Below, piece by piece: positions 1 through 6,852 of a stretch of DNA of 34,142 bases (the first letter of the stretch is position 1; the number at the start of each line of letters is the position of its first letter). The position numbers were made by a program, and so were the translations under genes. The stretch is from an uncultured Lachnospiraceae bacterium (GTDB lineage: Bacteria > Bacillota > Clostridia > Lachnospirales > Lachnospiraceae), in contig CAMJGH010000023.1 in NCBI GenBank assembly GCA_946405185.1, positions 1 through 34,142 of the forward strand. The letters run 5' to 3'. The notes beneath the pieces were generated by a model. It ran no database searches and was not told the origin of the DNA. It saw only the letters and a list, made by a program, of their open reading frames with translations.

Positions 1-686
1 ATGCGCAGCTTCACATCTTCATTGAGGGAGTTGTAGTGCGTCTCAAACGGGCGGGCCGCCGCACCGCCGGCGTTGCTCACCAGCATAGGCGTTTCCACTT
101 CCATGAACCCGCGGCCGTCAAGGAAAGACCGGATCTCGCGGATGATGGCGGAGCGTTTGATGAAGGTCTCGCGCACTTCGGGGTTCATGATCAGGTCCAC
201 GTAGCGCTGACGGTAGCGGAGGTCCGTGTTGGTCAGGCCGTGGAACTTCTCCGGCAGCGGCTGCAGGCTCTTGGCCAGCAGCGTCACCTGGTCGCAGTGG
301 ATGGACTTCTCGCCCTTCTGGGTGCGGAACACGGTGCCGTGCACGCCCACGATGTCGCCGATGTCCATGCGCTTGAACGCGGCGTAAGGCTCATCGCCCA
401 GAGAGTCCCGGGAGACGTAGATCTGGATGTTGCCCACCTTGTCCGCCACGTTGCCGAAGGACGCCTTGCCCATGACGCGCTTGGACATCATGCGGCCGGC
501 GATGGTCACGGTCTTCCCTTCGTACTCGTCGAAGTGGTCGGTGATGTCCGCGGTGTGGTCCGTCACGTCAAACTTGGTGATGGCAAACGGATCGCACCCC
601 GCCTCCTGCAGCGCGGCCAGTTTGTCACGGCGCGCCTTAAGGATCTGGTTGATGTCCTGCTCTGCGTTCATTCTCGCTTCTGCCAT
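1..686 (-). CDS. lysS: Lysyl-tRNA synthetase, class II, N-terminal part (cut by window edge)
   Basis: This class II aminoacyl-tRNA synthetase charges tRNA-Lys in the cytoplasm. About 228 N-terminal residues are present; the rest lies beyond base 1. The visible part has the N-terminal OB-fold anticodon-binding domain (motifs AGRMMSKRVMGKASF and IQIYVSRD). It then enters the catalytic domain through the LysS motif 1 region, LRYRQRYVDLIMNPEVRETF, followed by FMEVETPML. The ATG at 686 is chosen because GGAGAA sits about six bases upstream; a second in-frame ATG five codons later has no better site. The gene follows greA after 63 bp, a pairing common in Firmicutes, so the two are probably cotranscribed. 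Identification is secure; the C-terminal half cannot be judged. Confidence 0.96.
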   Translation of the reverse strand, partial: MAEARMNAEQDINQILKARRDKLAALQEAGCDPFAITKFDVTDHTADITDHFDEYEGKTVTIAGRMMSKRVMGKASFGNVADKVGNIQIYVSRDSLGDEPYAAFKRMDIGDIVGVHGTVFRTQKGEKSIHCDQVTLLAKSLQPLPEKFHGLTNTDLRYRQRYVDLIMNPEVRETFIKRSAIIREIRSFLDGRGFMEVETPMLVSNAGGAAARPFETHYNSLNEDVKLR

Positions 687-710
687 ACGGTTCTCCTTAA
701 ATACGAAGCG

Positions 711-733
711 GTCCGGCACCCTGTGTGCCGGAC
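711..733 (-). other. Intercistronic hairpin between greA and lysS
   Basis: A perfect 9-bp stem (GTCCGGCAC at 711-719 pairing with GTGCCGGAC at 725-733) with a 5-base loop lies in the 63-bp gap between greA and lysS. No U-tract follows on the minus strand, so it is not a convincing terminator. It may stabilise or process the bicistronic mRNA. Confidence 0.55.
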
Positions 734-749
734 AGCCTTCCGTTTAGTC

Positions 750-1238
750 TTACAGCGCCGAGGCCGGCGTGATGGACAGCACTTTGTACTGGATGATGCC
801 CATCTGGGTCTCCACGTTGACCAGTTCGCCCGCTTCGCAGCCGATCAGCGCCTTGCCCACGGGGGACTCGTTGCTGATGCGGTTCTCATGGCTGTTGGTC
901 TCGCTCGGGCCCACGATGTGGAACTCGATCTCCTCGTCGTATTCCACGTCCAGCACCTTCACGGCGCAGCCGACGCTCACGCGGTTCGGGTCCACTTCGT
1001 CCTCGACCACCACTTCCGCGTTCTTTAACAGCGCCTCCAGCTGCTCGATGCGGGCTTCGATGTCCCGCTGCTCGTCCTTGGCGGCGTCGTATTCGGCATT
1101 CTCCGACAGGTCGCCCTGCTCGCGGGCTTCCTTGATCTTCAGGGCCACCGCTTTGCGGCGGTTGACTTTCAGATCCTGCAGTTCATCTTCGTAAGCCTTC
1201 AGGCCGGCATACGTCATGATATGCTTCTTCTCTGCCAT
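750..1238 (-). CDS. greA: Transcription elongation factor GreA
   Basis: GreA binds the secondary channel of RNA polymerase and stimulates cleavage of backtracked RNA. The 162-aa product matches the usual length of about 158. Its N-terminal coiled coil contains the family signature (AREQGDLSENAEYDAAKDEQ), including the acidic tip residues that reach the polymerase active site. The C-terminal FKBP-like domain contains VGPSETNSHENRISNESPVGKAL in two adjoining stretches. The ATG at 1238 is preceded by AAAAGGAGAGGT. The reading frame runs 40 codons further upstream, but that extension only translates the leader hairpin and promoter, so it is rejected. A consensus promoter overlaps the end of dusB, giving greA-lysS its own transcript. 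Confidence 0.96.
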   Translation of the reverse strand: MAEKKHIMTYAGLKAYEDELQDLKVNRRKAVALKIKEAREQGDLSENAEYDAAKDEQRDIEARIEQLEALLKNAEVVVEDEVDPNRVSVGCAVKVLDVEYDEEIEFHIVGPSETNSHENRISNESPVGKALIGCEAGELVNVETQMGIIQYKVLSITPASAL

Positions 1239-1294
1239 TTTGTACCTCTCCTTTTTCCGCTGATACTTCTGCGCGGCAAACAGACAACGCAGAG

Positions 1295-1326
1295 CCGCCT
1301 GACGGAGACTTCTCTCCGTCAGGCGG
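1295..1326 (-). promoter_or_regulatory. Hairpin in the greA 5' leader
   Basis: A perfect 14-bp inverted repeat (CCGCCTGACGGAGA at 1295-1308 and its complement at 1313-1326, 4-base loop) lies between the greA promoter and its ribosome site. The minus strand after it is only moderately U-rich (CTCTGCGTTGTCTGTTTG), so it could be a weak terminator or a pausing hairpin. In E. coli the greA leader contains a terminator that yields the small RNA GraL. A comparable arrangement here is inference. Confidence 0.6.
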
Positions 1327-1346
1327 TTCTTCACCTGTAAGCACAG

Positions 1347-1374
1347 ATTATAGCACAAGATCTTTTCTTGTCAA
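1347..1374 (-). promoter_or_regulatory. Sigma-A promoter of greA-lysS
   Basis: On the minus strand TTGACA (1374-1369) and TATAAT (1352-1347) are separated by 16 bp, with an extended TGTGC before the -10 box. Both hexamers are perfect consensus. The -35 box overlaps the dusB stop codon. The predicted start near 1340 leaves a leader of about 100 nt that includes the 14-bp hairpin. Confidence 0.85.
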
Positions 1375-2330
1375 GAGAGCATTTCGATGGCTTTTTCGGC
1401 TTCTGCGGGCGTTTCCGCGGCGTTGATGATGCGCCGGAACGCCGCTGAGCCGGGAATGCCTCCCGTGTACCAGGAAAGGTGCTTGCGCAGGCGCAGCACC
1501 GCCTGGCGCTCCCCGAAGTCCTCCACCGCCAGCTGCAGGTGCTCTTTCATGACGCGCTGCACCTCCGGGATGGCCGGCCGCTCCGGCACTTCGCCCGTCT
1601 CCTGCAGAGCGCGGATATCGCGGAAGAGCCACGGGTTGCCTTCGGCCCCCCGGGCCACCATGACGGCATCGCACCCGGTTTCCTCCTGCAGGCGCAGGGC
1701 GTCTTCTGCCTTGAAGATATCCCCGTTGCCGATGACCGGGATGGCCACGGCTTCCTTCACCCGGCGGATGATGTCCCAGTCGGCCCGGCCGCCGTACATC
1801 TGCACGCGCGTCCGCCCGTGCACGGCCACCGCCGCGGCACCGGCCGCCTCGCAGGCTTTTGCCACCTCGCAGGCATTCACGTGGTCTTCGTCAAACCCCT
1901 TGCGGAACTTCACCGTGACGGGTCTGTGCACGCGCTTCACCAGCGCATCCACGATGGCGAACACCTGCTGCGGGTCCTTCATCAGCGCCGACCCCTCGCC
2001 GTTTTTAACGATCTTCGGCACCGGGCACCCCATGTTGACATCGATCAGTGCGAATGGCTCCTCGATGCGCTCCGCCATGGCAGACAAGATGTCCGGGTCC
2101 GACCCGAACAGCTGCACCGCCACCGGCGCTTCCTCCGGGTGGAAGGCCAGCAGTTCGTCCGTGCCGGGGTTGCCGTAGTAGATGGCTTTGGCGCTGACCA
2201 TCTCCGTGTACACCAGCCCGCACCCGAAACGCCGGCAGATGCGCCGGAACGGCGAGTCCGTCACGCCGGCCATGGGCGCCAGAAAGACGTTGTCGGGGAA
2301 CGTGACGGAACCGATGGTCACCGGCCTCAC
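1371..2330 (-). CDS. dusB: tRNA-dihydrouridine synthase (DusB type)
   Basis: This flavin-dependent enzyme reduces uridine to dihydrouridine in tRNA. The 319-aa protein has a TIM-barrel start, [21 protein letters not shown]. The NMGCPVPK motif holds the catalytic cysteine (Cys102), and [16 protein letters not shown] and VIGNGDI form FMN and phosphate contacts typical of the family. A helical C-terminal domain follows. The start is a GTG at 2330, because GGAGGAGG lies about seven bases upstream and the upstream frame ends in the same GTGA (4-bp overlap), indicating translational coupling. It is the last gene of the NfeD-SPFH operon. The DusB subtype is assigned by overall resemblance only. Confidence 0.94.
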   Translation of the reverse strand: MRPVTIGSVTFPDNVFLAPMAGVTDSPFRRICRRFGCGLVYTEMVSAKAIYYGNPGTDELLAFHPEEAPVAVQLFGSDPDILSAMAERIEEPFALIDVNMGCPVPKIVKNGEGSALMKDPQQVFAIVDALVKRVHRPVTVKFRKGFDEDHVNACEVAKACEAAGAAAVAVHGRTRVQMYGGRADWDIIRRVKEAVAIPVIGNGDIFKAEDALRLQEETGCDAVMVARGAEGNPWLFRDIRALQETGEVPERPAIPEVQRVMKEHLQLAVEDFGERQAVLRLRKHLSWYTGGIPGSAAFRRIINAAETPAEAEKAIEMLS

Positions 2331-2689
2331 GCGTCCGCCTCCTCCGGGGAAAGGCCCAGGAAGAACACGCGGTAGTAGAGCTCCAGCGCCTCCAGCAGTT
2401 CCCGCTTCTCCGTCTGGATCTCGCGGATCTTTAAGATGCTGCCCACCTCGTCATACAGATAGTCCGCGTCATCCGCGGCTGACTGCAGGATCAGTGTCCC
2501 GTCTTCCTCGAACGCCAGCGTCAGCACCCCGCCGATCTCCTCGGTGTACATGACGCACAGGATCTGCAGTTCCTGCTTGATCTGGTCCGGCAGCGCCGCG
2601 AACCGGTCATTCAGGTAAAATTTCTGTTCGTAGGAGGAAGCGGCGCACAGCACCGTCAGCCCCTCCAGGTTCATGTTCCGGTTCTCCAT
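2327..2689 (-). CDS. DUF6145-like small protein
   Basis: This 120-aa cytoplasmic protein has no signal peptide or membrane segment. Its pattern ([62 protein letters not shown]) is one I recall from a clostridial family named DUF6145, often next to dusB. Its function is unknown. The ATG at 2689 follows GGGGTGATC, a good anti-16S match that overlaps the stop codon of the upstream membrane-protein gene. Its own stop overlaps the dusB start by 4 bp, so translation of the two is probably coupled and a link to tRNA modification is possible. The family name comes from memory and should be checked. Confidence 0.75.
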   Translation of the reverse strand: MENRNMNLEGLTVLCAASSYEQKFYLNDRFAALPDQIKQELQILCVMYTEEIGGVLTLAFEEDGTLILQSAADDADYLYDEVGSILKIREIQTEKRELLEALELYYRVFFLGLSPEEADA

Positions 2690-2696
2690 GCGCGGA

Positions 2697-2990
2697 TCAC
2701 CCCTTTCCGAAGACCACTCCCGTCACCACGGCCAGCCCGGCCATGATGACCGTCATGACGATGGCCAGCACCGCGCCGGACCGGTTGGTCTGATGCGTTT
2801 CATCCGGCGTAAGGCAGTCCAGCCCGTAGAGGGCGTTGACGACGGCTGCCAGCCCGAAGACCGCCGGCACGAACCGTCTGGCCTCCGGCATCAGCCACGA
2901 AAGCACGCCGATGACCACGGCCGCCGCCGCACAAAGAAGCGACACCGCGTCCAGCCATATGGCGTTTTCCCTGCCCTGCCGTCTTTTCAT
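2697..2990 (-). CDS. Small membrane protein of unknown function
   Basis: The 97-aa product begins MKRRQGREN and has about three hydrophobic segments: around residues 12-33, 40-56 and 75-95, the last ending VMTVIMAGLAVVTGVVFGKG. A short polar stretch, LTPDETHQTNRSG, lies between the second and third. I do not recognise the family. The ATG at 2990 is preferred over a GTG five codons upstream because AAAGGAGAG directly precedes it. The gene lies between the SPFH gene and the DUF6145-like gene in one operon, and its stop codon is embedded in the ribosome site of the next gene. A strong GC-rich hairpin sits in the 78-bp gap above it. Confidence 0.75.
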   Translation of the reverse strand: MKRRQGRENAIWLDAVSLLCAAAAVVIGVLSWLMPEARRFVPAVFGLAAVVNALYGLDCLTPDETHQTNRSGAVLAIVMTVIMAGLAVVTGVVFGKG

Positions 2991-3012
2991 GACTCTCCTT
3001 TTCACCGGAAAC

Positions 3013-3038
3013 CGGCCGGAGGGCAGTCCCCCCGGCCG
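3013..3038 (-). other. GC-rich intercistronic hairpin below the SPFH gene
   Basis: CGGCCGG at 3013-3019 pairs with CCGGCCG at 3032-3038, extended by GGG/CCC after a single bulge. No U-tract follows on the minus strand. It may reduce read-through or block 3' decay of the nfeD-SPFH message, which would lower expression of the three downstream genes. Confidence 0.45.
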
Positions 3039-3068
3039 ATACCGTCACTTGCTGATGGGATTCAGCTC

Positions 3069-4025
3069 TTATTCTTTTACCACTTCGGCGGCCGCTTTGG
3101 CAAGCCCTGCCAGGCCCTGGATCTCCGAAGGGATGATGATCTTGGTGGCCTTGCCGTCCGCCGCCTTGGCGAAGGCTTCCAGGCTCTTGATGCGCAGGAC
3201 GGCCTCGTCGGCGCCCGCTTCCTTGATGTAGCGGATACCTTCGGCAGTAGCCATCTGCACCTTCTCGATGGCCAGCGCCTGACCTTCGGCCTCGCGGATC
3301 ATGGCTTCCTTCTTGGCCTCGGCCCGCAGGATGGCGGCCTGCTTCTCGGCTTCGGCGTCCAGGATGGCGGATTCCTTCTTACCTTCGGCAACCAGGATGG
3401 TCGATCTCTTCTCACCTTCGGCGCGGGTGACGGCCTCACGGCGTTCGCGCTCGGCCTTCATCTGCTTCTCCATGGCGTCCTGAATGGCAGCCGGCGGGAT
3501 GATGTTCTTTAACTCCACGCGGGTGACTTTGATGCCCCACGGGTCGGTGGCCACATCGAGCGAGGCGCGCATCTTGGTGTTGATGGTCTCACGGGAGGTC
3601 AGCGTCTGGTCCAGTTCCAGATCACCGATGATGTTACGAAGGGTGGTAGCCGTCAGGTTCTCAATGGCCATGATCGGGTTTTCCACGCCGTAGCAGAACA
3701 GCTTCGGGTCCGTGATCTGGAAGAACACGACGGTGTCGATGCGCATCGTGACGTTATCTTTGGTGATAACAGGCTGCGGCGCGAAGTCGACCACCTGCTC
3801 TTTTAAGAGCACTTTGCGGGCGATGCGGTCGATGAACGGCATCTTGAAGTGCACGCCCACGCCCCAGGTGCCAAGATACCCGCCCAGGCGCTCGACGACC
3901 ATGGCGGTGGCCTGCGGCACGATCTTGATGCAGGAGCCCAGCACCAGGATCAGCACGATGGCCAGAACGATAACGGCGATGAACGGTCCCGCACTGGCGG
4001 CGGGAAGCATGATCAGATCACTCAT
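3069..4025 (-). CDS. SPFH/band-7 membrane protein (QmcA/paraslipin type)
   Basis: SPFH proteins form large membrane-associated ring or cage assemblies and often work with NfeD partners. This 318-aa protein has one N-terminal membrane segment (about residues 13-33, FIAVIVLAIVLILVLGSCIK). The SPFH domain follows (VERLGGYLGTWGVGVHFKMPF, MRIDTVVFFQITDPKLFCYGVENP, TLRNIIGDLELDQTLTSRE, WGIKVTRVELKNIIPPAAIQ). A long charged coiled coil comes next, in which AEGEK, AEGKK, AEAEK and AEAKK recur with AIL or TIL between them (about residues 195-250), and then a hydrophobic Gly/Ala C-terminus. The ATG at 4025 follows GGAGAGAG. It lies 47 bp after nfeD, the classic pairing. Membrane quality control or domain organisation is the likely role, inferred from the family. 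Confidence 0.92.
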   Translation of the reverse strand: MSDLIMLPAASAGPFIAVIVLAIVLILVLGSCIKIVPQATAMVVERLGGYLGTWGVGVHFKMPFIDRIARKVLLKEQVVDFAPQPVITKDNVTMRIDTVVFFQITDPKLFCYGVENPIMAIENLTATTLRNIIGDLELDQTLTSRETINTKMRASLDVATDPWGIKVTRVELKNIIPPAAIQDAMEKQMKAERERREAVTRAEGEKRSTILVAEGKKESAILDAEAEKQAAILRAEAKKEAMIREAEGQALAIEKVQMATAEGIRYIKEAGADEAVLRIKSLEAFAKAADGKATKIIIPSEIQGLAGLAKAAAEVVKE

Positions 4026-4072
4026 TTTCTCTCTCCTCTCTTTTCAGAAACGATCGCTTTACAGCCAATGAT

Positions 4073-4513
4073 TCACGCATCCTTGCGGCGCACGAATGCC
4101 CGCACACCCCTGACGGCGGTCACGGTGACCATGGTGCCGGCCGGGATGACTTCACCGGTTTCGGACCGGGCGGTCCACTCGTTGCCGTTCAGCCGGACGG
4201 TGCCCTCCTCACGGTCATTGCAGATTTCGGTGAGGACCTCCGCGTCCTTGCCGATCAGGCTGTCCACGTTGGTGGCGGTGCGCTTGGGCTTTACGTACTT
4301 GATGACGATGGGCCGAAGCGTGAACAGAAGCACCAGCGACACGATGACGAACAGTGCCAGCTGCCACCGCCAGGAAGCGTGACACAGCGCCGCGATGAAA
4401 GCCACCAGCGCCCCTCCGGCGAACCACACGCTTGTCAGTGCGACCGTTCCCAGTTCGATGACCACCAGAACGACGCAGGCGATCAGCCACAGGTAGATAT
4501 ACACGTTGTTCAT
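4073..4513 (-). CDS. nfeD: NfeD-family membrane protein
   Basis: This 146-aa protein is the short NfeD form without the protease domain. Three hydrophobic segments at about residues 5-27, 29-45 and 50-68 are followed by a cytosolic OB-fold of about 65 residues (LIGKDAEVLTEICNDREEGTVRLNGNEWTAR in sequence, then IPAGTMVTVTAVRGVRAFVRR). Proteins of this kind partner SPFH proteins, and the next gene encodes one. The ATG at 4513 has AAAGGAGG and GGAGAG upstream; a start 12 codons earlier lacks a ribosome site. It is the first gene of a five-gene operon read from the promoter at 4563-4591. Confidence 0.88.
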   Translation of the reverse strand: MNNVYIYLWLIACVVLVVIELGTVALTSVWFAGGALVAFIAALCHASWRWQLALFVIVSLVLLFTLRPIVIKYVKPKRTATNVDSLIGKDAEVLTEICNDREEGTVRLNGNEWTARSETGEVIPAGTMVTVTAVRGVRAFVRRKDA

Positions 4514-4562
4514 CCGCTCTCCTTCCTCCTTTCCGTGTTGCAGGAACACTATGTATGGTTGT

Positions 4563-4591
4563 ATTGTATTCCATCATTCTCTCTTTTACAA
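4563..4591 (-). promoter_or_regulatory. Promoter of the nfeD-SPFH-dusB operon
   Basis: On the minus strand TTGTAA (4591-4586) and TACAAT (4568-4563) are separated by 17 bp. The leader to the nfeD start is about 43 nt. Its -35 box occupies the same bases as the -35 box of the opposite promoter. Confidence 0.75.
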
Positions 4592-4613
4592 CCGCCGATT
4601 CCTCTGATATACT
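4585..4613 (+). promoter_or_regulatory. Promoter of the aldo/keto reductase gene
   Basis: TTTACA (4585-4590) and TATACT (4608-4613) are separated by 17 bp. The leader of about 75 nt contains two small GC hairpins, one with a GCGGC-gaaa-GCCGC tetraloop, before GAGAGGAG and the ATG at 4695. Confidence 0.78.
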
Positions 4614-4694
4614 ATAGTCTGTTCCGGTAAAAACCGCGAATTAGCCGGCCAAAAGCCGGCGCCTGCGGCGAAAGCCGCCAGAGAGGAGTCAGTC

Positions 4695-5672
4695 ATGAGA
4701 AATCTTGAGATCGGCAAGAGCGGGATCGTGGTCCCGGCGCTGGGTCTGGGCACCTGGGCCATCGGCGGCGGTGCCTGGTGGGGCAACAACGACGATGCCG
4801 TTTCCGTCCGCACCATCCACGACGCGCTGGACTACGGCGTCAAGTGGGTGGATACCGCACCCGTCTACGGTGTCGGCCATTCCGAAGAAGTTGTCGGCGA
4901 GGCCATCCACGACCGCCGCGATAAGGTGATCCTGTCCACCAAGTGTGCGCTGGAGTGGCGTGAGGTCACGCCCATGTACCATCTGACCAACGAGGGGAAG
5001 GATGTCTACCGCAACCTCTCGAAGGCTTCCATCATGCAGGATGTGGAGGATTCGCTGAAGCGCCTTCGTACCGATTATATCGATATCCTTTACACGCACT
5101 GGCAGACGAAGGACTACTCCATCTATCCCATCGAGGAGACGATGGACGCCCTGATGACCTTAAAGAAGCAGGGGAAGATCCGCGCCATCGGCGCCTCCAA
5201 CGTGACGGCGGAGGACATTGCGGAGTATTCTAAGTACGGCCAGCTGGATGTGATCCAGGAGAAGTACAGCATCGCCCACCGCCGCGTGGAGACGGAGCTG
5301 GCTCCCACGTGCGAAAAGTACGGGGTGTCCATTCAGGCCTACTCGCCGCTGGAGCAGGGGCTCCTGACCGGCAAAGTCACCATGGAGACCACCCTGGCTG
5401 AGGGTGATACCCGCCACCGCAACCCCAACTGGAAGCCCGAGCGGCGCGCCGCCATCCTGGCCACCATCGCGAAGTGGAAGGATCTGTGCGAGAAGTATGA
5501 GTGCAGCATCGGCAACCTCTGCATCGCGTTCACCGGCGAGCAGATGGGCGGCATCCACGTGCTCTGCGGCGCCAGAAAGCCGGAGCAGATCAAAGACAAC
5601 GCCGCGGCGATGGCGCTGACGCTGGAGCCGGCGGATATCGCGAGGATGAGAGAAGACATTAAAAACCTTTAA
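4695..5672 (+). CDS. Aldo/keto reductase (IolS/Gsp69-like)
   Basis: This is a cytosolic NADPH-dependent oxidoreductase of 325 aa with the AKR (beta/alpha)8 fold. The catalytic tetrad is intact: Asp53 and Tyr58 in DTAPVYG, Lys83 in STKC, and His135 in ILYTHW. AIGASNVTAEDI, YSPLEQGLLTGK and the C-terminal CGARKPEQIKDNAAA match cofactor-binding parts of the AKR11/12-like group that includes YhdN and IolS. The substrate cannot be told from sequence. The ATG at 4695 follows GAGAGGAGTC. It is one of the few plus-strand genes here, has its own promoter, and shares a bidirectional terminator with the convergent AT-rich islet. Confidence 0.93.
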   Translation: MRNLEIGKSGIVVPALGLGTWAIGGGAWWGNNDDAVSVRTIHDALDYGVKWVDTAPVYGVGHSEEVVGEAIHDRRDKVILSTKCALEWREVTPMYHLTNEGKDVYRNLSKASIMQDVEDSLKRLRTDYIDILYTHWQTKDYSIYPIEETMDALMTLKKQGKIRAIGASNVTAEDIAEYSKYGQLDVIQEKYSIAHRRVETELAPTCEKYGVSIQAYSPLEQGLLTGKVTMETTLAEGDTRHRNPNWKPERRAAILATIAKWKDLCEKYECSIGNLCIAFTGEQMGGIHVLCGARKPEQIKDNAAAMALTLEPADIARMREDIKNL

Positions 5673-5680
5673 CAATAAAA

Positions 5681-5718
5681 CAGCGGGCTATCTGTCCTCA
5701 AATACCGATAGCCCGCTG
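5681..5718. terminator. Bidirectional intrinsic terminator between convergent genes
   Basis: A perfect 12-bp stem (CAGCGGGCTATC at 5681-5692 with GATAGCCCGCTG at 5707-5718) has a 14-base loop. On the minus strand it is followed by TTTTATTGTTAAAGG, a good U-tract ending the 6162-6595 gene pair. On the plus strand it starts 8 bases after the reductase stop codon but has a weaker T-tract. Confidence 0.82.
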
Positions 5719-5730
5719 ATGCTATGTCTT

Positions 5731-6162
5731 TCATTCTCTGTAAAACTCAAATATCCAGTCTTCACATTCAAATCGGATATTCTTAAAAGACTCCAACTCA
5801 TACAGTATGATGCTTTCCTGACGCATAAAGAGCGATGAATGATGACAGGTTCCAAAGATTTTCGGTGCCGACCCATCTATACTTATTTTTATTTGCCTGA
5901 GCGGAATATCATGCATGCTTTTCGGAATAGTAAAAACCAGCTGAACTTCTTTTCTGTCCGGATTGAAATAGCCACGATACGCTCTTATTGTACGATCACC
6001 TGATATCGTTTTTATCTCCAGTGCCTGTACATCCGAATAATCATTTCCTATCATCAATTGGTATTCAAAATACCGGTGATAATACAATGTCAGCCATACA
6101 ACACCTGCCAACACAACGATCAATATCGCGACAACAACCTTACGCTTAGTACCCGAATCCAT
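5731..6162 (-). CDS. Membrane-anchored protein of unknown function (AT-rich islet)
   Basis: The 143-aa product has a basic N-terminus and one hydrophobic segment (about residues 8-28, VVVAILIVVLAGVVWLTLYY). A mostly beta-rich domain, probably extracytoplasmic, follows; it contains two separated Cys residues (in FGTCHHSS and RFECEDW). I do not recognise a family. The ATG at 6162 follows GGAGTTGGAA, and a TTG two codons upstream is less likely. The start lies 17 bp inside the preceding gene, so the two are translated together. Base composition is clearly lower in GC than in the surrounding operons, suggesting acquisition by transfer. Confidence 0.72.
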   Translation of the reverse strand: MDSGTKRKVVVAILIVVLAGVVWLTLYYHRYFEYQLMIGNDYSDVQALEIKTISGDRTIRAYRGYFNPDRKEVQLVFTIPKSMHDIPLRQIKISIDGSAPKIFGTCHHSSLFMRQESIILYELESFKNIRFECEDWIFEFYRE

Positions 6163-6595
6163 TTCCAACTCCGTGAATCCAATAACCGTATATAATAATG
6201 TTATCGTTATATATTGCCTTTCCGGAATCTCTGATAGAAGTGGATAGCGTGGCTAACGCCGAACTCTGCTTGGAATGTCCCCATGTAGGCGTTTTATATC
6301 CGGTTGATGGATTATAAGGCCATGTTAAGACAATCCGCCCATCATCCCATGCCGCATATGTTTCCACAAAGGTATGACATTGCGTCGGATCATAAATGCC
6401 GCACTCTTTTCCTCCGAGAAATGTATACGCATGCTCGTCAATAATATTACATTGCTCAAGTTCCTCATCCAAGCTTAGTTCGTAAGCTGCTTTTTCCCAC
6501 TCTACTGCCTGTCCAGAAATCGATGGACCAATCCATGGGAACAGTAAAAGAATAATTAAAAACAGGGCAACTGCTTGCCTTATTTTGACTTTCAC
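6146..6595 (-). CDS. Secreted protein of unknown function (AT-rich islet)
   Basis: The 149-aa product begins with a typical signal peptide: basic MKVKIRQ, a hydrophobic run to about residue 24, then GPSISGQA before a likely cleavage site. The mature part has three Cys residues (EQCNII, KECGIY, TQCHTF) and a Trp/Tyr/Gly-rich end, IYGYWIHGVGNGFGY. No family is recognised. The start is a GTG at 6595, directly after AAGGAGGAAGC. The gene begins only about 58 bp beyond a strong terminator read in the same direction, and no convincing promoter lies between, so expression probably depends on read-through. It overlaps the downstream membrane-anchored gene by 17 bp. Confidence 0.72.
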   Translation of the reverse strand: MKVKIRQAVALFLIILLLFPWIGPSISGQAVEWEKAAYELSLDEELEQCNIIDEHAYTFLGGKECGIYDPTQCHTFVETYAAWDDGRIVLTWPYNPSTGYKTPTWGHSKQSSALATLSTSIRDSGKAIYNDNIIIYGYWIHGVGNGFGY

Positions 6596-6652
6596 GCTTC
6601 CTCCTTCCTAGCATATGTTTAGGCTATTCATGCAATCCCGTTATGAAGTAGA

Positions 6653-6685
6653 TAAAAAAGCCCAAACCATCCCTCTGGTTTGGGC
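6653..6685 (-). terminator. Intrinsic terminator (candidate attenuator) after the leader ORF
   Basis: On the minus strand a perfect 10-bp stem (GCCCAAACCA / TGGTTTGGGC, arms 6685-6676 and 6669-6660) with a 6-base loop is followed at once by TTTTTTATC. The upper arm directly touches the TGA of the 19-codon leader ORF. The next gene on this strand starts at 6595. Confidence 0.9.
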
Positions 6686-6745
6686 TCATAAAACAAAACG
6701 ATTGTTCCCGTTGTCAAAAACAGCCATTAAACGCCAGTTTATCAT
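6686..6745 (-). CDS. 19-residue leader peptide or microprotein
   Basis: A short ORF reads MINWRLMAVFDNGNNRFVL. It has a GGAGG ribosome site five bases before its ATG, a consensus promoter about 30 bp further upstream, and a TGA that abuts the terminator stem. A ribosome paused at the stop codon would cover the upper arm of the terminator hairpin, so the layout suits translation-controlled attenuation of the secreted-protein gene. No run of identical amino-acid codons is present, so control by starvation for one amino acid is not obvious. A free-standing microprotein or a small RNA of about 120 nt are alternatives. It is too short for routine gene calling. Confidence 0.6.
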   Translation of the reverse strand: MINWRLMAVFDNGNNRFVL

Positions 6746-6774
6746 AAGAGCCTCCGTTTCAAATGATTAAACTG
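6735..6774 (-). promoter_or_regulatory. 5' hairpin enclosing the leader ORF start codon
   Basis: At the predicted 5' end of the transcript, CAGTTT (6774-6769) pairs with AAACTG (6740-6735). After a one-base bulge, ATCAT (6767-6763) pairs with ATGAT (6745-6741), which includes the start codon. The GGAGG ribosome site is exposed in the 17-base loop. This gives 11 base pairs that could tune initiation on the leader ORF. Confidence 0.6.
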
Positions 6775-6781
6775 TTTTTTA

Positions 6782-6810
6782 ATTTTAACACTGCCGGGAA
6801 AAATTGTCAA
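6782..6810 (-). promoter_or_regulatory. Consensus promoter of the leader ORF
   Basis: On the minus strand TTGACA (6810-6805) and TAAAAT (6787-6782) are separated by 17 bp, in an AT-rich context. The predicted start is near 6775, right at the base of the 5' hairpin. It begins about 43 bp after the stop of the TPR gene. Confidence 0.85.
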
Positions 6811-6852
6811 TCTTCTGTTGTTATTTCATTTTCTAACATCCGCTGAACAGAT

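Noticed and set aside
1239-1358. 40-codon N-terminal extension of GreA
   Set aside because: It would translate the promoter region and hairpin, and GreA proteins begin near MAEKK. AAAAGGAGAGG directly precedes the ATG at 1238.
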